Source: an uncultured SAR86 cluster bacterium (lineage in GTDB: Bacteria > Pseudomonadota > Gammaproteobacteria > Magnimaribacterales > D2472). From it: DNA of 64,000 bases. The notes below the pieces were generated by a model. The model did not search any database. It was not told the origin of the DNA and saw only the letters and a program-made list of their open reading frames with translations. A program made the translations under genes and the position numbers. This document shows, piece by piece, positions 57,403 to 64,000 of the stretch (positions are counted from its first letter, which is position 1; each line of letters opens with the position of its first letter). The stretch covers positions 124,001 to 188,000 of the forward strand of contig CACLBJ010000001.1 in NCBI GenBank assembly GCA_902605165.1. Direction: 5' to 3'.

Positions 57403-60222
57403 ATGAATAAGATTAAATCTTTCGTTGATAGGCATATTGGTATTGGTGCTGATGACCAAAAAGATATGCTAAATTTTCTTGGTTATAAAGATATGTATAC
57501 ATTTATTAAGGATGTTGTACCTGAAAGTATATTAGAAGATGATTATTTAGATCTTGGAGAGGGGTTATCAGAGATGGCAGCTCTGAAAAAACTTGATAAG
57601 GTTGCTAAGCAAAATAGAGTCTTTAGATCTTATATTGGGCAGGGTTACTATGGAACAGTTACCCCTAAGGTCATTAAAAGAAATGTGTTTGAAAATCCTG
57701 GATGGTATACCTCATATACTCCTTATCAAGCTGAGATTTCTCAAGGAAGGTTAGAGGCGCTAATAAATTTCCAGACAACTATCTGCGAGTTAACCTCAAT
57801 GGAAATAGCTAATGCATCTCTTCTTGATGAAGCTACAGCCGCAGCTGAAGCTATGATGCTTGCAAAAAGAGTATCAAAAAATAAATCTAATTATTTCTTT
57901 GTCGATAAAAACTGTTTCAAGCAAACTATTTCTGTTCTTAAAACTAGGGCTAAGCCATTTGGTATTGAGCTTGAGATTGGAGATCCTCAAGATTTTAATG
58001 AAAAAGATTTTTTTGGAGTGTTAATACAATATCCAAATAAATATGGAGAGATAGAGGATTTCTCAAAACTATCAGATTATTGTAAAAAAAATAAGTCCTT
58101 GCTAGTTTGTGCTACCGATCTTCTTGCCTTGGCTCTTTTGAGGCCTCCAGGAGAAATTGGTGCTGATATTGTTATAGGTTCATCCCAAAGGTTTGGTGTT
58201 CCAATGGGATTTGGAGGGCCACATGCTGCATTTATGGCTACACATGAGACTTTTCAAAGGTCGATGCCTGGAAGAATTATTGGGGCATCTAAAGATGCTA
58301 GCGGAAATCTATCCTATAGGCTTGCACTACAAACAAGAGAGCAGCACATAAGGCGAGAAAAAGCCACTAGTAATATTTGCACCTCTCAAGCACTACTAGC
58401 TGTAATGGCTGGTTTTTTTGCAATTTATCATGGCCCTAATGGGTTGATAGGAATTGCTAATGATGTCTATAAAAAAACTCACAAACTTTTTAGAGCTATT
58501 AAATATAGTGATCATGAAATTCTTAATAATAACTTTTTTGATACTATTTCTATTCGCTTAAAAGGAAATATTCCGGAAATAAAAACTCGTCTACTCGATG
58601 CAAAAATTAATATTAATTGGTTTGATAATAATTTGGTTAGTATCTCAATAGATGAAGCCACAACCTCTGATGACATTGCTGATCTAGTCTTTGCGCTCTC
58701 AGGTAAGTCTATATCAAATGATTCCGAAGATGGTGAAGCTATTTTTAATAATGAGATAGTCAGATCCTCTGATTTTATGAAACAAGAACGTTTTAATAAA
58801 TATCATTCCGAAACAGAGATGATGAGATACATTAAAAGACTATCTGACAAGGATATCGCACTCGATAGATCAATGATTCCACTTGGTTCTTGCACTATGA
58901 AATTAAATGCAGCCTCGGAAATGGCACCGGTAAGCTGGCCAGAATTTGCAAATATGCATCCATATTGTCCGATCGATCAAACAGAAGGTTATCAAGTTCT
59001 TATTAGAGACTTAAGAAAAATGTTATCAGGTATTACAGGATATTATGATATTTCACTTCAACCAAATGCTGGTTCTCAAGGAGAGTATGCAGGTCTCCTA
59101 GCAATTGATGCATATCATAAAAATAATGGTGATGATAATAGGTCAATCTGTCTTATTCCAAGATCAGCACATGGTACTAATCCTGCCTCAGCAATGATGG
59201 TTGGAATGAAAGTTGTCCCTGTTGAATGTGATTCGGAAGGGAATATTGATCTTAAAGATTTAAAAGAAAAGTCATCTCTTCATAAAAGTAATTTATCAGC
59301 AATTATGATCACATATCCTTCAACTCATGGAGTCTTTGAAAGTAATGTCAGAGAAGTTTGTAAAATTGTTCATGATCATGGAGGTTTAGTTTACATTGAT
59401 GGAGCGAACTTGAATGCTCTTGTTGGCATTGCAAAACCTGGAGAGTTTGGAGGTGATGTCTCTCATCTCAATCTCCATAAAACATTTTGCATTCCTCATG
59501 GCGGAGGTGGGCCTGGAGTCGGCCCGATAGGAGTTGTAGAAAAACTCAGAGATTTTATGCCCTCACACCATGAAAATATTCAAAATGTAGGTCCTGTATC
59601 CTCAACAGACTTTGGAAGTGCAAGCATTCTACCAATTAGTTGGATGTATATTGCAATGATGGGATCAAAGGGTTTAAAGCAAGCTACAATGACTGCTATT
59701 TTGAGCGCGAATTATGTTGCAAAGCGCCTAAGCGATCACTATCAAATACTTTATAGAGGTGAAAATAATTTAATTGCTCACGAGTGCATAATAGATGTGC
59801 GTCCGTTTAAAGAGTCCTCAAATATTGATGTTGATGATATAGCTAAAAGGCTCATGGATTATGGCTTCCATGCTCCTACTATGTCTTGGCCAGTCGCAGG
59901 CACTCTTATGATTGAGCCCACGGAAAGTGAGTCAAGAGAAGAATTGGATATATTCTGTGATGCTATGATTTCTATTAGGAAAGAAATTGAAGAAATTGAA
60001 AAAGGCAATGAAGACTCTGATAACAATGTTTTAAAGAATTCACCTCATACTGTAGAGGAACTTAGCAGCGATGATTGGGAATATAACTATTCTAGAGAAA
60101 AAGCTGCATACCCACTTAGTTACTTAAAATTAAGAAAATATTGGCCTCCGGTTAAGAGAATAGATAACGTCTATGGAGATAAAAATCTTCTTTGTACCTG
60201 TCCAAATATGGATGAATTTTAA
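57403..60222 (+). CDS. gcvP: glycine dehydrogenase (decarboxylating), P protein
   Basis: A 939-residue single-chain P protein, the length typical of gammaproteobacteria. The two tandem PLP-fold halves are visible. The N-terminal one has DRHIGIGADDQKDMLNFLGY, YIGQGYYGTVTPKVI, TPYQAEISQGRLEALINFQT. The C-terminal one has IPLGSCTMKLNAASEMAPVS, SARGTNPASA-like SAHGTNPASAMMVGM, and SHLNLHKTFCIPHGGGGPGV with the PLP Lys near 704. It decarboxylates glycine and loads GcvH. Its stop overlaps the convergent HAD gene stop by 4 nt. Confidence 0.98.
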   Translation: MNKIKSFVDRHIGIGADDQKDMLNFLGYKDMYTFIKDVVPESILEDDYLDLGEGLSEMAALKKLDKVAKQNRVFRSYIGQGYYGTVTPKVIKRNVFENPGWYTSYTPYQAEISQGRLEALINFQTTICELTSMEIANASLLDEATAAAEAMMLAKRVSKNKSNYFFVDKNCFKQTISVLKTRAKPFGIELEIGDPQDFNEKDFFGVLIQYPNKYGEIEDFSKLSDYCKKNKSLLVCATDLLALALLRPPGEIGADIVIGSSQRFGVPMGFGGPHAAFMATHETFQRSMPGRIIGASKDASGNLSYRLALQTREQHIRREKATSNICTSQALLAVMAGFFAIYHGPNGLIGIANDVYKKTHKLFRAIKYSDHEILNNNFFDTISIRLKGNIPEIKTRLLDAKININWFDNNLVSISIDEATTSDDIADLVFALSGKSISNDSEDGEAIFNNEIVRSSDFMKQERFNKYHSETEMMRYIKRLSDKDIALDRSMIPLGSCTMKLNAASEMAPVSWPEFANMHPYCPIDQTEGYQVLIRDLRKMLSGITGYYDISLQPNAGSQGEYAGLLAIDAYHKNNGDDNRSICLIPRSAHGTNPASAMMVGMKVVPVECDSEGNIDLKDLKEKSSLHKSNLSAIMITYPSTHGVFESNVREVCKIVHDHGGLVYIDGANLNALVGIAKPGEFGGDVSHLNLHKTFCIPHGGGGPGVGPIGVVEKLRDFMPSHHENIQNVGPVSSTDFGSASILPISWMYIAMMGSKGLKQATMTAILSANYVAKRLSDHYQILYRGENNLIAHECIIDVRPFKESSNIDVDDIAKRLMDYGFHAPTMSWPVAGTLMIEPTESESREELDIFCDAMISIRKEIEEIEKGNEDSDNNVLKNSPHTVEELSSDDWEYNYSREKAAYPLSYLKLRKYWPPVKRIDNVYGDKNLLCTCPNMDEF

Positions 60223-60890
60223 ATAGGTAAATCTATTATTTCCCAGCCAAGATCTTTAGACGCTCTAAATAATTCATTATCTGGATTAACCGCTACTGGT
60301 TTATCTACTTTTTGCAAGAGAGGCATGTCCAAAATTGAGTCAGAATAAAAGGTTGTTCCATTAAAATCTAGAAATCCATTATTTTTCATCCAACCCTGTA
60401 CATTTTTTAACTTCCCTTCTCCTAGCGATGGAGGATCTTCTATTCTTCCAGTATAAATATTGTTTTCTTTTTGACACGTTGTGCATACAACGTTCTTAAA
60501 TTCTAATCTTTTGGCAATTGGGTCAGCAATTATGGAAGTTGTTCCTGAGGCAAGAAGTAGCTCTTCATCTTTTTCGTAATGCTTATGAATTAATCTTAAG
60601 GCATAAATGTTAATAGAAGGTTCAATAATTTCTTTCATGAAATCTGATCTTATCTCGGAAATATAGTCATCACTCTTATCTTTAAGGTATTGAATTGTAA
60701 ATTCATAATAATCTTTGTAATTAACGCTACCTTCTCTAAATTTCTTCTGAAATTCAGCATTTTGTTCAAAATATTCTTCTCTTTTTATAAATTCTTTTTT
60801 TATAAGATAATCAAGCCAGGAATGATCCGAGTTGCATTTAAGAATGGTATGATCTAAATCAAAAATTGCTAATTTTTTATTAACTGCCAT
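60219..60890 (-). CDS. HAD-IB family phosphatase (SerB-like)
   Basis: A 223-residue haloacid-dehalogenase phosphatase. Motif I is KLAIFDLDHTILKCNSD, motif II ELLLASGTTSIIADPIAKRL, and the Mg-binding motif III lies in FYSDSILDMPLLQKVDKPVA, with VNPDNELF after it. The subfamily IB includes phosphoserine phosphatase and YfbT-like phospholipid-derived phosphatases, so the substrate is open. Its ATG (60888-60890) overlaps the ATG of the divergent rppH gene on the other strand, and its stop overlaps gcvP. No Shine-Dalgarno is visible before the ATG. Confidence 0.83.
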   Translation of the reverse strand: MAVNKKLAIFDLDHTILKCNSDHSWLDYLIKKEFIKREEYFEQNAEFQKKFREGSVNYKDYYEFTIQYLKDKSDDYISEIRSDFMKEIIEPSINIYALRLIHKHYEKDEELLLASGTTSIIADPIAKRLEFKNVVCTTCQKENNIYTGRIEDPPSLGEGKLKNVQGWMKNNGFLDFNGTTFYSDSILDMPLLQKVDKPVAVNPDNELFRASKDLGWEIIDLPI

Positions 60891-61377
60891 GGATATTAAA
60901 GAAAAAGGTTATCGTTTAAATGTTGGTATTATTGTAGCCAATTCAGATGGTAAATTGTTGTACTGCAAAAGAAAAAATTCCACAAACTGGCAATTTCCTC
61001 AGGGCGGTATAGATAAAAATGAGGATATATTTGATGCTGCGCTAAGAGAATTATATGAAGAAGTTGGTATTGAAGAAAAAAAAATAAAATTAATTAAAGA
61101 ATCTGATAATTGGTATAAATATGATCTTCCTAAAAAATATAAAAGAAATAGTTTTCTATGGGAAAGTTTTAAAGGCCAAAAGCAAAAATGGTTTTTGTTT
61201 AAGTTGATTGAAGAAACAAGGATTGATTTGAATAATGAGAATAATCCTGAGTTTGATGAATTTAATTGGGTTGATTATTGGAAACCTCTTGATGAAATAG
61301 TTGAATTCAAAAGGGAGATTTATGAAAAAGTCTTAACCGAACTCGAGCCAGCATATAAGTTGGAGTTTAGTAAATAA
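60889..61377 (+). CDS. rppH: RNA pyrophosphohydrolase RppH
   Basis: A 162-residue Nudix hydrolase. The N-terminus KGYRLNVGIIVANSDGKLLY and WQFPQGGIDKNEDIFDAALR lead to RELYEEVGIE, completing the Nudix box (G-x5-E-x7-REL-x-EEVG), followed by WFLFKLIEE. RppH removes pyrophosphate from mRNA 5' ends and so starts RNase E-dependent decay. The ATG at 60889 overlaps that of the divergent HAD phosphatase gene (CATG at 60888-60891). Neither gene has an SD. The TSUP permease gene begins at its stop codon (TAATG). Confidence 0.92.
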   Translation: MDIKEKGYRLNVGIIVANSDGKLLYCKRKNSTNWQFPQGGIDKNEDIFDAALRELYEEVGIEEKKIKLIKESDNWYKYDLPKKYKRNSFLWESFKGQKQKWFLFKLIEETRIDLNNENNPEFDEFNWVDYWKPLDEIVEFKREIYEKVLTELEPAYKLEFSK

Positions 61378-62159
61378 TGGAAATACTTATTTATATTATT
61401 CTCGGTTTATTTGTGGGTATCCTTGGTGGATTATTTGGCATTGGTGGTGGTGTAATTATTGTTCCAGCATTGCTATTTGTTCTTACCTATCTCGGTTATG
61501 AGTCTGATCTTCTAATACATATTTGTGTTGCAACATCGCTTGGAACTATATTCTTTACTGCATTTGCATCTGCATTTGCCCATAATAAAAAAGGTAGTGT
61601 TGCTTGGAGTTTTTGGCGCAAACTTTCCGTTGGTATTGCTATTGGATCTTACATAGGCTCAGTGTTATCAATATCCATAGAAGCCTCGACTTTAAAAACA
61701 ATTATCGGAATATCATACCTTCTTATTGCTCTTCAAATACTTCTTAATGCTGACATGCCAGCAAAAAATCTTAAGCCTTCTTTTAGCACTATCCTTTATG
61801 GCGCAGGCACTGGAGCTGCATCATCAATACTAGGAATTGGTGGTGGGAGTTTCACTGTTCCATACTTAAATTATGCTGGTTTAAAAATGGTTAATAGTAT
61901 AGGTACAGCATCAGCTTGCGGAGTGATAATTTCTTTTTTTGCGTCTCTTGGTTTTATTTTAACTGGACTTGGGGAAGATCAAGCATTAGAAAAATCTATT
62001 GGTTTAATTTACTGGCCTGCTTTACTAGGGATTTCTTTAGGTAGTCTATTTAGCGCTCAAACTGGTGTTCATCTGGCTCACAAAATAAGTGAGAAACTAT
62101 TAAAAGCTCTTTTTAGTATTTTTATCCTTTCAGTAAGCTACTATATGCTTTTTATATGA
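61377..62159 (+). CDS. sulfite/organosulfonate exporter TauE/SafE family permease
   Basis: A 260-residue TSUP-family membrane protein with about eight helices. The duplicated family signatures are LFVGILGGLFGIGGGVIIVP near the N-terminus and GAGTGAASSILGIGGGSFTV in the second half (the GxxGxxxGIGGG-x2-x2-P pattern). Family members move sulfite, sulfolactate or other anions; the substrate is not known here. The ATG overlaps the rppH stop by one base and lgt overlaps its stop by 4 nt. The rppH-TSUP-lgt-thyA order recalls the rppH-lgt-thyA cluster of gammaproteobacteria. Confidence 0.92.
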   Translation: MEILIYIILGLFVGILGGLFGIGGGVIIVPALLFVLTYLGYESDLLIHICVATSLGTIFFTAFASAFAHNKKGSVAWSFWRKLSVGIAIGSYIGSVLSISIEASTLKTIIGISYLLIALQILLNADMPAKNLKPSFSTILYGAGTGAASSILGIGGGSFTVPYLNYAGLKMVNSIGTASACGVIISFFASLGFILTGLGEDQALEKSIGLIYWPALLGISLGSLFSAQTGVHLAHKISEKLLKALFSIFILSVSYYMLFI

Positions 62160-62965
62160 TTATTGAATTATCAGACTTCTTTAACAACCCAAGCCTCATA
62201 GCTGTTGGAAATATATCTATTCAATACTATGCAGTTACATGGATACTTTCAGCGATATTTATTTATCTTTATCTTGCTAACAATTCAATCACAAAAGAAA
62301 TTGGTATATCTAAAGAAAAGGCAAATGATCTTGTCTTTTTGTATGGATTAATATTTGGAGCAATGATTGGTGGAAGGGTTGGATACATGCTTTTTTATGG
62401 ATTTGATCAGCTTATAAATAACCCTCTTAAGCTTTTCTATATTTGGGAGGGCGGCCTTTCATTCCATGGAGGGCTAATTGGCGTAATCATCTCGATGTTT
62501 GTTTTTTCAAAACAAAATAATATTAACTTTATAAGGCTTTTAGACTCTGCAGCTCTTAGCATGCCAATAGGCTTATGCTTAGTTAGGATTGGTAACTTTT
62601 TAAATGGTGAACTGTATGGAAGAGCAACAGATGGAAGTTGGGGCTTCATTTTTCCAACTGATCCCTTTGGTCTTACAAGACATCCTTCACAACTCTATGA
62701 ATCATTTGGTGAAGGTCCTTTGCTGTTCATTCTCTTGCTGATTGTAAATAAATACACAAAAAAAAGAGGTTTAGTTGCTGGATCTTTTCTGTTTTTTTAC
62801 GGAACTATAAGATTTGTTATAGAAAACTTTAGGCAACCAGATTCACATCTTGGTTTTATTTTTTCTGATTTTCTTACAATGGGTCAACTTTTATGTATTC
62901 CTATGATCCTTATTGGTTTAATATTTATAATTACTTTTAAAAATAAGAATGAAATCATATCTTAA
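62156..62965 (+). CDS. lgt: prolipoprotein diacylglyceryl transferase Lgt
   Basis: A 269-residue integral inner-membrane enzyme with about seven helices. Motifs are YGLIFGAMIGGRVGYMLFY, GGLSFHGGLIGVIISMFVF with the catalytic His, LVRIGNFLNGELYGRATDGS with the signature R-x2-NF-x-N-x-E-x2-G, HPSQLYESFGEG and GTIRFVIENFRQPD. It transfers diacylglyceryl from phosphatidylglycerol to the lipobox Cys of prolipoproteins. It overlaps the TSUP gene by 4 nt and thyA by 17 nt. Its presence supports lipid modification of the lipoprotein candidate at 45.7 kb. Confidence 0.97.
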   Translation: MIIELSDFFNNPSLIAVGNISIQYYAVTWILSAIFIYLYLANNSITKEIGISKEKANDLVFLYGLIFGAMIGGRVGYMLFYGFDQLINNPLKLFYIWEGGLSFHGGLIGVIISMFVFSKQNNINFIRLLDSAALSMPIGLCLVRIGNFLNGELYGRATDGSWGFIFPTDPFGLTRHPSQLYESFGEGPLLFILLLIVNKYTKKRGLVAGSFLFFYGTIRFVIENFRQPDSHLGFIFSDFLTMGQLLCIPMILIGLIFIITFKNKNEIIS

Positions 62966-63815
62966 TCTACTTTCTCACATCTTAGAAAATGGTGAAAAGC
63001 GTGAAGACAGAACTAATGTTGGAACTCTTTCTTCATTTGGGCATCAACTGAAATTTGATTTAAGAGATGGATTCCCAGCAGTAACTACTAAGAGACTTGC
63101 CTGGAAAGGAGTTGTTTCTGAACTTATTTGGTTTTTGGAAGGCTCAGATGATGAGAGAAGGTTAGCAGAGATAAGATATAACAAAAGTAGAGATGAGTTA
63201 ACTGATATAGATAAATATCCCACCATTTGGACAGATAATGCAGATAACCAGGGAAAAAATCTGGGATATGAGAATTCATCATCGGTAAAAAAGCTTGGTC
63301 CAGTATATGGAGTTCAATGGAGAAATTGGGATGGTAAAGATCAAATTGAAGAGCTCTTGGGCTCTCTTCGAAATAATCCTACCAGCAGAAGGCATATTTT
63401 AAGTGCATGGAACGTGGCGATGATAGATAAAATGGCTCTTCCCCCATGCCATCTATTAGCACAATTCTATATCTCTAGTGACCAAAGCTTAGATTGCCAT
63501 ATGTACCAAAGAAGTGCTGATATGTTCCTTGGAGTTCCCTTCAATATAGCAAGCTACTCCTTGCTTATGCATATATTAGGAAAAGTATTAAATTTAGCTC
63601 CAAGATATTTTATCCACTCTTTTGGCGATGCCCATATTTATTTGAACTCAGTTGATCAAGTTAAGGAACAAGTTAAAAGGACTCCGCGAGCGCTTCCTCA
63701 ATTAAAATTTCCAGATATAAATAATTTAGAAGATCTTAAAGATCTTAGCTTGGATGATTTTACACTTGAGGGATATGACCCTCACCCAGCTATAAAAGCC
63801 AAGATGGCAATTTAG
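62949..63815 (+). CDS. thyA: thymidylate synthase ThyA
   Basis: A 288-residue ThyA. It has EKREDRTNVGTLSSFGHQLK, GFPAVTTKRLAWKGVVSELI, WFLEGSDDERRL, LGPVYGVQWRNW, NPTSRRHILSAWNV, and the catalytic Cys in ALPPCHLLAQFYIS, then CHMYQRSADMFLGVPFNIAS and HIYLNSVDQVKEQ. It makes dTMP from dUMP with methylene-tetrahydrofolate, linking to the one-carbon units from the gcv genes. It contains an insertion around residues 70-100 relative to the 264-residue E. coli form. It overlaps lgt by 17 nt, as in many gammaproteobacteria. Confidence 0.97.
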   Translation: MKSYLNLLSHILENGEKREDRTNVGTLSSFGHQLKFDLRDGFPAVTTKRLAWKGVVSELIWFLEGSDDERRLAEIRYNKSRDELTDIDKYPTIWTDNADNQGKNLGYENSSSVKKLGPVYGVQWRNWDGKDQIEELLGSLRNNPTSRRHILSAWNVAMIDKMALPPCHLLAQFYISSDQSLDCHMYQRSADMFLGVPFNIASYSLLMHILGKVLNLAPRYFIHSFGDAHIYLNSVDQVKEQVKRTPRALPQLKFPDINNLEDLKDLSLDDFTLEGYDPHPAIKAKMAI

Positions 63816-63818
63816 AGG

Positions 63819-64000
63819 TTAGCCTTGATTTTGGATATAGTCTCTTCTTAGAGCTAAATTCTTAACACGAATCTCTTCGTTTTCTGTGTATTTGATCCAG
63901 CTATTTGCTGTCTTTTTTATCTTCTTATCATCGTCGCGGGCAGCAATCCTAAATTCTTTTTTTGCTTGCTCGAAATTCTGAAGTTCAAAGTATGCTTGAC
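63819..64000 (-). CDS. C-terminal end of a tetratricopeptide-repeat-like protein (partial)
   Basis: On the minus strand the last 60 codons are open from the window edge to TAA at 63819-63821. The visible part starts QAYFELQNFEQAKKEFRIAA, one TPR-like helix pair (A-Y-F-x-L-x-x-F-x-x-A), then RDDDKKIKKTANSWIKYTEN and ALRRDYIQNQG. This tail resembles the ends of gammaproteobacterial TPR proteins with an A-x-x-W-L/I-x-Y motif. The rest is outside, so function cannot be judged. It converges on thyA with three bases between the stops. Confidence 0.6.
   Translation of the reverse strand, partial: QAYFELQNFEQAKKEFRIAARDDDKKIKKTANSWIKYTENEEIRVKNLALRRDYIQNQG

Noticed and set aside
1-64000. Mobile elements, CRISPR arrays, toxin-antitoxin or restriction genes
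   Set aside because: No transposase, integrase, repeat-spacer array or such gene pair was seen; the whole window reads as core chromosome.

Overview
The window is a gene-dense, AT-rich stretch of a bacterial chromosome. It has almost no intergenic DNA, many start/stop overlaps (ATGA, GTGA, TTGA and one CTGA) and no sign of phage, insertion sequences or CRISPR. Gene content and order are gammaproteobacterial: fis-purH-purD, lptD-surA-pdxA-rsmA-apaH-cca, yicC-gmk-rpoZ-spoT-ridA, ubiC-ubiA, mutY-yggX, rpsU-yqeY and amgK-murU resemble Pseudomonas-type synteny. The low G+C, short proteins and missing synteny members (apaG, plsY, gph, dnaG-rpoD) suggest a streamlined marine gammaproteobacterium, for example of the SAR86 type. 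That assignment is inferred from gene order and composition, not from a phylogeny.

Layout. 1-4797: divergent rsmE (cut by the window edge) and a histidine phosphatase, then fis-purH-purD-coq7. 4798-14037: one minus-strand run of eleven packed genes (two short-chain dehydrogenases, amgK, murU, rpe, a DUF192 protein, trpE-G-D-C and an XPB-like helicase). A palindromic site sits at its head, facing a DsbA-like isomerase gene. 14736-23596: outer-membrane assembly, vitamin B6, rRNA methylation and tRNA CCA-adding genes, a pteridine reductase-like gene and a phosphotransferase. 23597-28740: DUF6356, folK-folB-tsaD, and opposite them rpsU-yqeY, rph-pyrE-ribE-DUF2244. 28741-37571 (minus): pyrB-ridA-spoT-rpoZ-gmk-yicC, a membrane pyrophosphatase, a dicarboxylate/cation symporter and a rubredoxin. 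37644-39973: ubiC-ubiA-DUF1249-yqiA.

The only gene-free stretch over 300 bases (39974-40325) is the leader of a eukaryote-type glutamine synthetase (GSII) gene. It holds two tandem copies of the glutamine (glnA-class) riboswitch aptamer, spaced 72 nt apart, followed by hairpins, the last of which overlaps the ribosome binding site. This is the clearest regulatory system in the window.

41340-47308 carries rhodanese, gpmA-mutY-yggX, tRNA-Phe, a flavin monooxygenase, an SGNH-like hydrolase group and a bacterioferritin-like gene. 47391-51701 is a tightly overlapping five-gene lipid-modification operon: a small membrane protein, an FAD amine oxidase-like protein that appears to start at CTG, DUF1365, and two cyclopropane-fatty-acid-synthase-family methyltransferases. 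51727-64000 has YbjQ, an aminotransferase, rmuC, an orphan Fbp-type permease, gcvT-H-P, a HAD phosphatase whose start codon overlaps that of divergent rppH, a TSUP permease, lgt, thyA and the tail of a TPR protein.
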